A stretch of DNA of 64,000 nt. It comes from Symbiodinium sp. CCMP2592. Its lineage: Eukaryota; Sar; Dinophyceae; Suessiales; Symbiodiniaceae. The notes beneath the pieces were generated by a model, which searched no databases, was not told where the DNA came from, and saw only the letters and a program-made list of their open reading frames with translations. The stretch is from assembly GCA_905221615.1 (NCBI GenBank), contig CAJNDT010000131.1, forward strand, positions 1 to 64,000, in the 5' to 3' direction. The translations under genes were made by a program, and so were the position numbers. Of the stretch, positions 51,786 to 63,154 are shown piece by piece; positions within the stretch are counted from its first letter, which is position 1, and each line of letters starts with the position of its first letter.

Positions 51786-53154
51786 ATTTGGCGGACTAGG
51801 AAGGGATTCACACAAAATTGACAAAGCAATCTTTCCAGGCTCCTCAATCTCTTGCAGAACCGTCACCAAAAGCCCTCTATACGAGCTGCAGCGTATCTGT
51901 ATTATGGGCCCTGGTGCTCTTTGCAGATTATTGCGATGAAGGCTTTTCCTCTAGTTCGACACCATGGTGATACTTCTACTGGTGGTGCTTTCTTGTCAAT
52001 CTACCGCTTGTATTCTTGCTGTCTTCACGGGAATTCGTCTGTTCCTCAATCCTTAGGCTCTATACCAAAACCCAATCCGAAAGCTTGAAATCGTAAACCT
52101 TAAAGAGTCAAGCAGAGTTGACGACAGCTTGAACATATCTATCGCACTCCCGACATACAGTGTTGCAAGATAAACCTGAGTCCTAAGCCATAAACTTTAC
52201 ACTCGAGGGGCCTGTGATCGGCTTACACTTAGAGCGAGGCTTCAATTCAAAAGTGCCTTGCTCCTTTAGGTAGTGTAGCCTCAGAACCCCCAATCGAATT
52301 CAAAGTGAACAGTTATCGGATCGGCAGCGCCTGAAAAACCCTAAACCCTAAACCCGAAAAACCCTAGAACCTAAACTCCTACTGCACTGTGTGAGCTCGA
52401 CCTGAGCTGTGTTATGAACACTGGGAAACGGTGTGAGTGTTCATCATGCATTGAGAATCGAGAGCATAACGGGCGGAACCCCCAAAGCCGAAGCCTTACG
52501 TCCCAAAGCGAAAGCCTTCATCCCTGGAGACCATGAGCCCTAAGCCCAAACCCTGAGCTTTGGCCCAGGCTCTATCGTTCAGGACATGGGCTGCACGCCT
52601 GCGATCAGCGAGGCCTAATGGGCAAAAGCTTTAGAAAGCGTGAAACCCCTCTAAAAACACAAAACCGAGCCCTAAAAGGGTAAGAGTCATAAACCCGAAA
52701 CCCGAAGCCTTGGGCCTTGAGCCCGAGAAGCACCGTGAAGTGAAGCTCAGTGTCCCTCTCTCACATGTTTTTGCGGATCCTTGGTTCCCGTCATCCTTGT
52801 CGTAATCCTTATCGTCGTCGCAAGAACAGCTGCATTGCACCATCCTTGTAGAAGACAGAAGGCTTTAGCCCTAAACCCTAAACCCCCAAACTTTAAACTC
52901 CTCAACCCTAAACCCCTCAACCCTAAACCCCTAAACCCAAGATTTCCGGGTCTTTTGCCCACGGTGGAGGTCGGCAGCCTTTGCGCCAGCATTGAGCTGC
53001 CTCTCTGTGCACCAGAGGAGCCTCGGCTCCAGCTAAGGGGGAGTGTGTTTTCTCTATCATCTATGGATTTCCGAAAAATGGGGGTACCTTTAAAGGGATC
53101 CATAAGGGCTCCTTAAAGGGATCTATAAGGGTTCTATAAAGGGTTTTAGGATTA
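51786..53154. other. Unique DNA with CCCTAAA patch and family B fragment
   Basis: No gene supported. CCCTAAACCCC units at 52862-52945; a left half of family B (GATTTCCGAAAAATGGGGG) at 53064-53092. Confidence 0.5.
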
Positions 53155-53257
53155 GGGAATTTCCGAAAATTAGGGGTACCTTATTTTGGGGGTCCTTATA
53201 ACAAGGGTCCTACTATTTAGGGTGCTATATTAGGGTCCTGCATATTCGGAAGCTCCC
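53155..53257. mobile_element. Palindromic miniature element, family B
   Basis: GGGAATTTCCGAAAATTAGG and CATATTCGGAAGCTCCC ends, inner GGTACC preserved. Confidence 0.75.
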
Positions 53258-53439
53258 AAGCAATGTTGTATGTTATGCTGTTATACGTTTTATGTTACTT
53301 ACATGTTGTATGCTCGATGTGATATGTTGTATGTTACAACTTATATGCTATGTTATGCCAGAAACTCCAGCGTATTTGTCTTCATGATTTCTTCCCGCAA
53401 TACCAGAACCCTGTGATTTAGCATCGCATCTTACGGACT

Positions 53440-53700
53440 TCGAGTGTCTGTGGTAGTAGTCGTAGTAGTAATAGTAGTAGTAGCAGCAGGAGTAGTAGTA
53501 GCAGAAGCAGAAGTTGCAGTACAAGTAGAGGACGTAGTAGACGTGGTCGAAGTAGTGGGTAGTTGTCGAAGTAGTTGGTAGAAGCAGTAGAAGAAGTAGT
53601 AGAGGTGGCAGAAGTAGTGGTGATGGAAGAAGAGGAACCAGCAGTTGCAGTAGCAGTAGTAGAAGTAGAAGTAGAAGTAGAAGTAGAAGTAGTAGTACAA
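53440..53700. repeat. AGT/AGA trinucleotide purine-rich tract
   Basis: Imperfect (AGTAGTAGA)n on the plus strand for about 250 bases. Long open frames on both strands are repeat by-products. Confidence 0.85.
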
Positions 53701-54743
53701 CTCAAAGGCCCTTGGCCCAAAAGCCCAAAGGCCCAAAACGGCTCAAGGCGCAAAGCCCCTCCACATCACAAAGCCCAAAGCCCCAAACGCAAAAGGGCAG
53801 CGGCCTTGACAGAAGTGGCGCGCATGGTCCGCTTCTCGCAGCAGCCGCCGGGCACAGAAGTCTAGCGTCGTGAGGGTGGATGGTGTCGATAAGTTATAAG
53901 AGTTTGCTAAGGTTCATCAGGGTTTGTAAGGCTTTCGTGAGATTTGTTAGCATTACCGGGGCTTTCAGAGTTCTTTAGGGTTTAGGGTTCAGGAGTTTGT
54001 TCGGCTCTCGATGACAAGGCGAATGTTTTCTGTCGGGGATTGAGGGTCTAGGGATTTATGATGTCTGTTTCAGGTGCAGTACAGGGTTTGGGGTCTAGCG
54101 ATGTAGTGCTTAACCTCACAGGTGCAGGAACTGGGGTTAGGTTTAGATTAGGGGTTTGGGATTTAGGGTGAAGTGTTTCGGGATGCAGGATCTTAGGATT
54201 TTATGTTAAAGGTTCAGGATTTACGTGTCTGGGGCTTCGGGATGTCGGGATGGAGAGGGCAGGGGTTTGAAGTTTATGGTTTACGACGACATGTTTTTTA
54301 AGGGTTGGCTCTCATGAAACCTATCTATGAAACAACGTAAAGGTCCGTCTTATATGTTGCCGGTAGGGCTTTGGGGTTGAGGGTTCAGGCTTCGCAGACA
54401 GTGTTGTATTAAAAGAGTGACGCCTTCTTATGGGAAGCTTTGGGAGAATCCCGCAGATTGGGTTTGGAGGGTTCATGCAGACAGTAAGCCCAAGCCCTGA
54501 GCCCGAACTCTTATATAAACCCTTAACTCGTAATTGCACCCTTTTGCCAAAGAAGATGTCTTGCAATGCTTAAGCAGCTCGCTGTCCGGTTCTTGCGGCT
54601 CTGTTTGAGCTGTTGTGATTGCTGGCGGACTTGTGTCATTTGCGGTCGTAGCCACTTTGGGACACCTTTATACAAGGCTTCTACTTTGGAGGGGCTTCAG
54701 GGGCGTTGGAGGCTTTGGGGTTTGAGGGTTTGTGGCTGTAAAG
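53701..54743. other. Unique DNA with sparse TTTAGGG words
   Basis: No gene supported. Confidence 0.4.
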
Positions 54744-54841
54744 GGAACTCCAGAAAGTTGGAATATGGTTTCAGGGTAGGATACCTTATAATTTACCATA
54801 AAGGGCTTAGGATAACCATATTCCAACTTTCTGGCTTCTAC
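54744..54841. mobile_element. Palindromic miniature element, family D
   Basis: CCAGAAAGTTGGAATATGGTT and ATATTCCAACTTTCTGG arms; very close to the copy at 46254. Confidence 0.85.
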
Positions 54842-54947
54842 TTTAACTTCAGAGTCACTAAACCCCACGGTTCCCTTCCCCCCGGCTGCGTCTCAAGGGC
54901 CTTCGGAAGACCAGGTCGCTGGAAAGCTTGCGTTCCGTAGGTCTCCC

Positions 54948-55058
54948 CAGAGACTCCGTTAGCCCTGAATCAAGGAATATGCCGTAGATTATCGTAGGGG
55001 TACCCAATATGGTTTGAGGTATCGGTATATTCCTTAATTAAGGGGTATGGAGTCTCTG
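54948..55058. mobile_element. Family C element
   Basis: CAGAGACTCCGTTAGCCC and GGGTATGGAGTCTCTG ends. Confidence 0.75.
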
Positions 55059-55381
55059 AGTCCAGACCATAGGCCATTACAGGGGTCATGCTAGGGCGCT
55101 ACAGGGGTTCTAGACTGCAGAACCCCGTATAGTAACCCAAACGGGGCCTTTATGCGCAACCCTAGTGGAACCTCACGCGCCCCGAAGTTCTACGTAGTTG
55201 GGCGGAAGCCTGCGTGGTTCACATCATATAAGGGCCTGCTTTATTCTAGTGGGGTGCTTTGTTCTAGTGATAGTAGAGTATCCTGAATCCTCCCCAAGGC
55301 TATACGAAATAACCCTATCAAAACCTGGTAGAAAGCCTTAAGAAGGAAGCCTTGCAGGAATTCTGCTAAAAATCATGAACC

Positions 55382-55477
55382 CAGAGATCCCAATACCCTT
55401 CAATGAAGGAATATACCTTAAACCATAGTATCAAGGCCTCCATAACTTAAGGTATATTCCTCAATTAACGGGCATTG
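55382..55477. mobile_element. Family C element
   Basis: CAGAGATCCCAATACCC and GGGCATTGGGTTCTCTG ends. Confidence 0.75.
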
Positions 55478-55619
55478 GGTTCTCTGGGAAGGCCCCGGAG
55501 CTGACGGAAGAAGCCCTAAAGGTCCGACCCTTCCCTTTAAGTTCGTCTTCGCAAGAAAGTGTCGCAAGAGACGGCGACTTCATGCGATCAACGCTTGTTT
55601 CAACAAAGAAGCCGTCGTG

Positions 55620-55680
55620 TGAGCAAGACGATGATAAGAATAATGGTGACGATGATGGCGATGATGATGATAATGCTGAG
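55620..55680. repeat. GAT trinucleotide tract
   Basis: GACGATGATGGCGATGATGA-type imperfect repeats. Confidence 0.85.
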
Positions 55681-55786
55681 GGAGGATGCAGGATGGCTAG
55701 GCCGAGGAGGAGGAACTATAATGTTGGTGACGTGGATAACACTGGAAATGCTGGTGCTGACCATCTTCGTCCTGATCGCCAACATC

Positions 55787-56045
55787 AACCCTAAACCCTA
55801 AACCCTAAACCCTAAACCCTAAACCCTGGCCAATGAATATCGATACCGGCAGAACCGCCCTGAAGCTCAACCCGCAGAACTTCAAATGCAAACCCAAAAC
55901 CCTAAACCCCTAAACCCTAAACAATCTAAAGCCCTAAACCCTTAGACCCCTAAACCCTAAACAATCTAAAACCCTAAACCCCTACACCCCTAAACCCCAA
56001 ACAATCTAAAACCCTAAACCCTTAAACCCCTAATAGTACCCTTTC
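55787..56045. repeat. CCCTAAA array plus AACAATCTAAAA higher-order unit
   Basis: Regular CCCTAAA (55787-55830), then three copies of a ~37-bp unit CCCTAAACAATCTAAA plus CCCTAAACCC with variants (55905-56035). Confidence 0.9.
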
Positions 56046-56190
56046 AGTAACCCTTACAGATCCCTTACAGGACCCCTGAACCCCAAAGAACCCCAAGGGT
56101 CCCTGCCCAAGGCCGTTGGCCTGATCGCTTTAGCGGGCCTCAAAGGCTTGCTTTGGCTCCTGAACATGTGCCTCGGCTCGATGACTCGGA

Positions 56191-56263
56191 TGCCCAGTAG
56201 TACCCTTATTCCCTTTTTGTAGTCCTAGGTTCCTTATAAGGTTACCTAATACCAAAATCTGGG
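56191..56263. mobile_element. Family G-like palindromic fragment
   Basis: GATGCCCAGTAGTACCC and ATCTGGGCATCC ends around TTATAAGG. Confidence 0.5.
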
Positions 56264-56621
56264 CATCCTAGATGAGGGTTTAGCGCTTGGGGTTTAGGGG
56301 GGTAGGGTTTGGGGTTTATAGGGTTGTTTTTGTTTTGTTGGCGCGTTTTGAGGTGTAGGACATATTTCCAATTCAGAGCTATTTTTAGAGGGCTGGGGTG
56401 TTGAGATTTAGAGCCCGAGGTTTAGGCCAGGCAGTGACAACTTACTCTCCACACGGACTGCTTTACGTCTGCGAAGCTCGGAGACGTCACAAAGCCCAAC
56501 CTCGCGATGTCTGCTTGTCGTTTTGCGAGAAGCATGGACTTTGCAGTATGTCCTACGACTAGAAAGGAGGGTGATAAGGAAGAAATCGAGGACTGGAAAC
56601 TTCAAGTCCTAGATCCTAAAT
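56264..56621. other. Unique DNA
   Basis: TTTAGGG patch at 56275-56325; no gene supported. Confidence 0.4.
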
Positions 56622-56698
56622 GGGAGTTTCCGAGAATTTAGGGGTACTTTGTTTTGGGGGTCCTTATCATAGGGGGTCCCCCATTTTTGGAAACTCCC
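56622..56698. mobile_element. Family B element, internally deleted
   Basis: GGGAGTTTCCGAGAATTTAGG and CCATTTTTGGAAACTCCC ends, flanked on both sides by AAAT. Confidence 0.85.
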
Positions 56699-57345
56699 AA
56701 ATTGGAATCCCTCTACAGCAACCCCTTGAAGGTTTAGAATGCCTAAGCCCAAACCTCACGGCAGGTTCAGCATCTATGGCTGCTGGTTTCTGGGCATGGA
56801 CGCGCACCACGCTGCACAGGTGGCGAAGATCGAGTACCTGAGGCCCCCTGCACTCGAGTTTTCGATGGTTCCATGATCTCAGCCGTAAGAATAGCGGATA
56901 TGATGATGTTAGCTAAAAGAGTTAGAACAGGAATTGTAAAACCAACACTAGTACTAGAAAACAAGAGATAAGCATTGCCAACAACAACTAGAAACAGCTG
57001 CAATGATGATATTTCTGCTAGCCTTCTCTTACGAGCCCTAACCAGGATCCAGAACTCAGGGCTCGCAACCGTAAACCCCCTTTGAGGTTTGTCATCCACT
57101 TGCGCAGCCGAATGGAAGAGAAGCTGGTCTTCACCCTCAGCAGCGACGAGGACCCGAATGTAGTAACTCGGTCCAGAAGATGAGCAAGGGCACTTAAGTC
57201 TTTCTTTTCTTTCTGTCGGGGTTTCGTTTTGTCAGGGAATCTGATATCTTTCCTTTTTGGGGATTTAGGGCTTGACGGTTTTAGGCTGCACGTTAGCCCA
57301 AACAAACTGCACTTTTTTCAGTGGTTATGCATCATCGTTAACACT
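56699..57345. other. Unique DNA
   Basis: No gene supported; minus-strand frames of 95-110 codons lack recognisable domains. Confidence 0.4.
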
Positions 57346-57475
57346 TGGGGGATCGGGGGACTTAGTAAGTAGCTAGTAAATAGACTTATAAGTACCCTAA
57401 AAGGGATCCTAATTGGGGTTATGATACTTATAAGTCCCTAAAATAACCAGTTACTAAGTCCCCCGACCCTCCAAG
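57346..57475. mobile_element. Palindromic miniature element, family A (short form)
   Basis: CTTGGGGGATCGGGGG and CCCCGACCCTCCAAG ends, flanked on both sides by CA. Confidence 0.88.
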
Positions 57476-57518
57476 CAGGAACCTTGATCTCGACCAGCAG
57501 TGGCTGGTACAGTATCCC

Positions 57519-57706
57519 CAGAGACTCCAATACTGTTGATGGAATATACCATGATTCCCATAGTTTAGAGCCCTTAGAGTCATGCAGGATTTTGTCCATC
57601 AACTGTATTCCTTAGTTCAGGAATGTACCTTGGATTAGAATGAGAGACCTAATATGATCTAAGGTATATTCCTTAATTTTCAATTAAGGGATATTGGAGT
57701 GTCTCG
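57519..57706. mobile_element. Family C element, expanded
   Basis: CAGAGACTCCAATACTG and GGATATTGGAGTGTCTCG ends; the longer middle repeats ATTCCTTAGTTCAGGAAT and AAGGTATATTCC arms. Confidence 0.7.
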
Positions 57707-57905
57707 CAGGCGGCCGATGCAGTTCCAATGGAAGTATGTACAAGCTTGCTTGTACCTGCCCATGCATTCTCCCAAAAGCAAAACCCAACACCCTGAACAG
57801 CCCAAACCTAAAACCCAACAGCCCGACAACCCCAAGCCCCTGCACCCCTTGTTTCTTTTGTAAGAGCTCTGATAAAGCCGCTCCTGCGACTTGCACAGAC
57901 TCCTC

Positions 57906-58012
57906 TATGGGTAGTTGTCAAAGTTATGGTCCCTTTTTGGGTCCCGATTAGAGTACGGCACCTAATGCAAAAAGGTACCCAAAGAGGGACTACGATTTTG
58001 ACAACCACCCAT
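57906..58012. mobile_element. Palindromic miniature element, family H
   Basis: ATGGGTAGTTGTCAAAGTTA and TTTTGACAACCACCCAT ends with TCCCTTTTTGGGT/ACCCAAAGAGGGA inner arms. Possible TA on both flanks. Confidence 0.8.
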
Positions 58013-58144
58013 ATAAAGCTGCACAAGCTGATTGAAGACGTGAAAGCCGTAAGCCTTTTGCCTTTTGTTTTAGGGTTCCCGCGTTAAAACTGAATACCAG
58101 GATAAAGGGCACCCTTATCATGGAGGGGGAACCCTTTTGGGAGT

Positions 58145-58244
58145 GAGTTTCCGAAAATTAGGGGTGCCTTATTTTGGGGTCGTTATAATAAAGATCCTAT
58201 GATTTCGGGTATTATATTGGGGTCCCCCATTTTCGGAAACCCGC
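58145..58244. mobile_element. Family B element
   Basis: GAGTTTCCGAAAATTAGGGG and CCATTTTCGGAAACCCGC ends. Confidence 0.8.
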
Positions 58245-58277
58245 ATATCATATAGAACCCTAAGCCCTGAACCCTTA

Positions 58278-58499
58278 CTTGGAGGGTCGGGGGACTTAGT
58301 AACTGGTTATTTTAGGGACTTATAAGTAGCACAACCCCAATTAGGCTCCCTTTGAGGGTACTTATAAGTCTATTTACTAACTACTTACTAAGTCCGCCTA
58401 AACCCTAAACCCTATACTACCCTTATCGAGCCCTTTAAAGGAACCCTTAGAATCCCCTTTAAAGGAGCCCCTTCCTAAGTCCCCTAAAGACCCCCCAAG
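58278..58499. mobile_element. Family A element, long form
   Basis: CTTGGAGGGTCGGGGG and a decayed CCTAAAGACCCCCCAAG end; same internal TATACTACCCTTAT and AAAGGAACCCTTAGAATCC block as the other long copies. Confidence 0.85.
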
Positions 58500-58766
58500 T
58501 GGAGCCAAAGCGGATCGAAGCTTCAGGTCCTTGGTGCGCTGATGCCCAGCCCACTGGGATTCACGGACTTCCTGGCGGGCGAGCTGACAGAAGCTTGTGG
58601 TTTTATGGTAATACTTTTCAGGGTTTAGTGTTTAGGGGTTTAGGGATTAGGGTTTAGGGTTTAGGGGTTTATAAATCTCTAACCGTATTTGGTTCTTTTA
58701 CTGAATGATCTGGGGGTGCTGTAGTTCAAAGGCTTTCTTCTCGTTCTAAGTGCTTCATCATGCTAA

Positions 58767-58828
58767 GTAGTAGGATCCTTATTATAAGGACCCCAAAATA
58801 AGGTACCCCGTATTTTCGGAAACTCCCA
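58767..58828. mobile_element. Family B half-element
   Basis: Only one half: TAGTAGGATCCTTATTATAA to TTTTCGGAAACTCCC. Confidence 0.7.
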
Positions 58829-58913
58829 TTGTTTCACTGCGTAAATCCCAGGAGGCAAGTACCGGTCTCCCCACGGCCTTCGACGCAGAAGGGGACAACG
58901 CTGCTAGATTCAC

Positions 58914-58976
58914 AGTTTAGGGTTTAGGGTTCAGGGGTTCAGGGTTGAGGGTTTAGGGTTTAGGGTTTCAGGGGCT
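58914..58976. repeat. TTTAGGG block
   Basis: About eight TTTAGGG/TTCAGGG units on the plus strand. Confidence 0.85.
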
Positions 58977-60238
58977 CAAATACATGGGTTCCATAGGGCT
59001 GATAAGGTTTGTATAAGAGTTCTTTGTCGGATTTTCATTGGGTTTCATAGCTCATATCCGTACCATAAGTTTCCATAGGCTGGTGGAAGGGACTCTGCAA
59101 CAGGATGTCTAGGAGTTTGCCGGTAACTATTCGTCAAGATATATAGGTTCTATAAGGGGTCTGTGGTGTAGGCATTTTGTCTTCTACGGCTCTAGGGTTT
59201 CATAGTGTCACGCTGGGCTCCGTAATGTAACGGTTGCACGGGGTTTTAGAGGGATTTTTCAGGAGTTATAAACTTACAAGTCAGTGGTAAGGGTTTTACT
59301 AGAGTTGGACTGTATGAAGTTGAAGAAGGTATTGTAACTTGGCGGCAAAGAGCCGGTCGATCATAGGTCTCCTTTCAGACGATGGTTTAGCCAGAGCCAT
59401 TGAATGTGTTTGAAATAATACAGATCGCTGTTTCACCATCTTTGCGGAATGTGTTACATCAGCAAAGCTTTGCACGACCCCTCATATCGGACGCAACCAT
59501 CGCAATACCAGCGAATGTCAAGCAGATCCGCGTCAAAAGGAAGCTATTCACCGCACGACAGACCCTGTGCTCCAGCAACCCATGCAGAACGCCCCCGCAC
59601 CCCACGGGCCGAACCCGTTAGAACCACGGCACCGCGACCGAAACTCGCAATGTAAAGCCGCCGCCAACGCCCACTGAACCGCGACGGAACCCCGACGGAA
59701 TGCCAACGGCAATCCCCAAACGAAACCCCTACTACAACCCCACGCTGTAGTCACAGCTTGTATACTGGGCGCAGTGTCATGACGTTGTCAAACCCTGTCC
59801 TAAGCTTCCATTTGCAGAATGACTGCGAAATGCTGGACATACCCGTGTCTTCAAAATCCTAGATCCCCTTAAACCACAACCTCTACACCCGAAGCCTTAA
59901 ACCCTAAACCTACGCACTCTCACTCCTGTGATTTTCTGGACAGTGTGAACCTTGTAGGGTGGGACTTCTGCAGCACTTTCAAAACACAAAGCCTACGCAC
60001 TAAACCTCGAAAAGGGCCTTGTTTTCAGTGTGAACTCAATATGAGTGCGCCAATCGACCCCCTGCGGAGAGAAAGGCCCAACACCCCTAAACCCTAAACC
60101 CTAAACCCTAAACCAAAAAAAAAGAAACAAAGGCCTCTAAGAGCCGAGCTTTGCTCAAGGCTGAGACGGAGCCGCAGTGGTGCTAACGATTCCGCGCACG
60201 CTGGGGGGAATCCGGTTGTGTGTCCTGGCGTCGCAGTT
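58977..60238. other. Unique DNA
   Basis: No gene supported; CCCTAAA patch with a following poly-A at 60085-60125. Confidence 0.4.
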
Positions 60239-60440
60239 TACTTGAAGGCTCATGGGACTTTGTAAGTAAGGTCTTAGGGTTCCCTTTAAGGGTACTATAG
60301 GGTTCTATAAGAAGGGTTTAGGGTTTAGGGTCTATTTAAAGGCTCATGGGACTTAGTAAGTAAGGTTATAAGTAGGGTTATAATTAGGATAACACCACTT
60401 AGGGGACTTATAACCTCAATTATAACCTACTTACTTAGGA
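60239..60440. mobile_element. Family F element, with inserted or duplicated arm
   Basis: ACTTGAAGGCTCATGGGACTT, then about 95 bases with TTTAGGG, then a second AAAGGCTCATGGGACTTAG and the palindromic ATAAGTAGGGTTATAATTAGG core. Confidence 0.65.
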
Positions 60441-61117
60441 GGAATAAACCGCAGGGCCTGAGCCCCCACCTTGAAGGCCCTAAGTTTCAAGCTGAAGCTG
60501 AAGGTAGCTAACAGTTTCAGGGCTGAAGGTCTGAGGTTTAGGTTCAGGGTTGAAGGTTTAGGGTATATTTAGAGCCAAGATCCTAGAACCTCAAACTCAA
60601 TCCGGCAGAAACACACCTAAAGCCTCCAAGCCTTAGACCACAAACCCAAACCCTTAACAGCTCAAGCTTCAGCGCTAGGCGAAACCATAAGCCTTAAACT
60701 TTCAAGCAATGGACACCCTTACTAGTAATCCTCCCTCCCTTGAGCTGAACAGGATTGCAGTAGTGTTCCTGACATCAAGGCCCTTGCAGAAGGGGGTTTG
60801 TTTGTCAGGGGTTCTGCGGTATCCGTAACTGTCTCAACCTTATGTCCTGAACGCTCAAGGCCCTAAGACCCTCAACCCCAACCCCCAAATCGGCAAACCG
60901 AGATGCCAAGCCCGAGACCCTCGGAAAGCCGAAAGTCCTGAAGACTCAGATCTTCCAGATTCAAGTACTTAAAACATAGGGTGTCTTGGGGTTCCTTGAT
61001 GAAATCGTACGATCATATCTACTACAAACCAAACCCTCAACCCGAAACTTTAAACCCTAAGCCGGAAACCCTAAACCCTAAGTATCATCTACCCAAAAGC
61101 CCGCTCCTAACTATAGG
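60441..61117. other. Unique DNA with sparse telomere-type words
   Basis: No gene supported. Confidence 0.4.
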
Positions 61118-61690
61118 GGCCGAAATAATTACCTATACTATGTTGGGGGTTCCTTAGTATATATACAGTATAATGGGCCCCGAAAGCTTATTCTAGTGAT
61201 TAAGGCCCCTAATATAGAACCCTACTACATTTTCCTTATGGTATTCCTTAAAGGAACCCTCTAAAGGAACCCTATTCTAATGATTGAAGCCCCTTATATA
61301 GAACCCTACTATAGATCAATTATAGTATTCCATAAAGGAACCCTTAACGGAACCCTTAAAGGAATTCTATTCTAATGATTAAGGCCCCTATATTATAGTA
61401 CCCTTATAACAGTCCTTAAAGGAACCCTTTGAAGGAACCCTATTTTAAAGATTAAGGCCCCTTATATAGAACCCTACTATAGATCCCTTATAGTATTCCA
61501 TAGAGGAACCCTTAAATTCTAAACCCTAGACCCTAAACCTTCCCTTAATAAGGTTCCTATATTATAAAAGCCCTTATAGTAACCCTTATATCGAGCCCTT
61601 TAAAGGAAGCCTATTCTCTTGACTAAGGCCCTAGTCCTTAAATGAACCCTTGAAAGGAAGCCTATTCTAAAGACCTCACGGCCCCTACAT
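61118..61690. repeat. Family I palindrome and 90-130 bp tandem units
   Basis: TAGGGGCCGAAATAATTACC and TTCTAGTGATTAAGGCCCCTA bound the first palindrome. Three to four further units repeat CTATTCTAATGATTAAGGCC, then ATATAGAACCCTACTATA, then AAAGGAACCC. Confidence 0.75.
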
Positions 61691-61769
61691 GACTCTTCGG
61701 ACCCGCGGAGGAGAGCTTTGAGTTCGGACTCCCGAGCTTGATCCAGAGAGCCGAATGGACCGCTGCTTT

Positions 61770-62000
61770 TTGGGTTTAAGGGTTTAGGGGGTAGGGGTTA
61801 GGGTTTAGGGAATTTTAGGGTTTGGGGGCTCAGGGGTTTGGGATATAGGGTTTTAGCGGTTTAGGGTTTAAGGGTGTGGAGTTTTAGGGTTTTAGGGCTT
61901 GGGGCTAAGCGGTTTGGGGTTTAGGGTTTTAGAGTTTTAGGGTTTTAGGGCTTGGGGCTTAGGGGTTAGGGGTTTAGGGGCTAGGGGTTTCAGGATGGTT
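61770..62000. repeat. TTTAGGG/TTTTAGGG block
   Basis: About 25 degenerate units, G-rich on the plus strand, with TTTTAGGG and GGCTTGGGG variants. Confidence 0.85.
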
Positions 62001-63154
62001 TGTAGGGCTTTGTCAGGCTTTCCAGGATCACAGCTTGCCACGGTGAATCAGGACTTTTTCTCATGTGTCTTGTTTATGTGTTTATGTGGGTTTATAGGGT
62101 TGTGTGGGGCTTGGTAGGGTGTTATTTTTGCAATCTTAAATTTAGGAACACTCCTTAAACTATGGAGGGAAATCCTTAGCGTGACTTGGGTATAGTATGT
62201 ACATAAAGGTATTTGGCTCTCTGAGCTTACCTCTGCCGTCAAACGGTGGCACATCGTCTGAGGTGGGTGCAGAAAATTGGTAGCCTCAAGGGTCGAGTTT
62301 ATGGAGTAGGGTTTAGGGTTTGGGGTTCTAGCTGACTTTCAAGGGCTTTCAGGATTGTCAGGGCTTTCAAGCTTTGCTCTCAGGGTTTGTTTGTGTTTAG
62401 GGTTTAGGCTTTGAGTCATTGAGTGTTTTTTTAGGGTTAGGGTTTAGGGTTCAGGGTTTATGGTTTAGGGTTTAGGGCTCAGCCGTTAAAGGCTGTTTCA
62501 TGGTTCGAGGCCTACGGCTTAAGTTTATACAGGGTTTCTGGGGTTGAAGGTTTTCTTGCCTGATTTATGCGGTTTCAGGGTTCAGGGCTGCGGGATTTAA
62601 GCTTTAGGGTTCAGGGTCTTTGCGGTTTAGGGAAGGGTGTGGGTGAAGTGTGCGTGGTTCTGTTGGTCGACGAAAACACCTTGAGGCTCGCGATCGGAGA
62701 TCCGAAATTCTCGGATGTGCACGCTCGTCTCACCCAAGAGATTTCGCAGTGAGCGAAGCTCCCTAAACTCTAAATCCCACGCCTGAAACCCCGAACCCTC
62801 GACCTACATAGGCCCATGACCTGAAGCAGGAACCCAAGCCGCCCCAAGCGTAAAGCACACTATTTCGGTTTACGGGTTAAACTCTAGAGTTTTTCGCGTT
62901 GCAGCGCTTTGGTTGCAGCAGAGCCGGCCAACGAAGAATCTGCCGCAATGCTTCCAAAGTCCGACTTCCAGGACCCTCAATCCGTACTAAGCCCCACGTG
63001 AACTAGCCTGAATAACCCTGAACCCTTAACCCCGAAACCCTAGACGCAAGTCCCGTGTCTCACCCACGGCGCACGCCGGCACACCGAAGAAAGCCTGACC
63101 TCCCGGCTCTTATCGGGGCGAATAAGGGTTTTTGAAGGTATCAGAAGGGGTCAT
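62001..63154. other. Unique DNA with TTTAGGG patches
   Basis: TTTAGGG-type blocks near 62305-62320 and 62395-62480; no gene supported. Confidence 0.45.

Noticed and set aside
53418..53865. Long open frames on both strands at the AGT repeat
   Set aside because: Trinucleotide repeats keep several frames open; translations are homopolymer-like.
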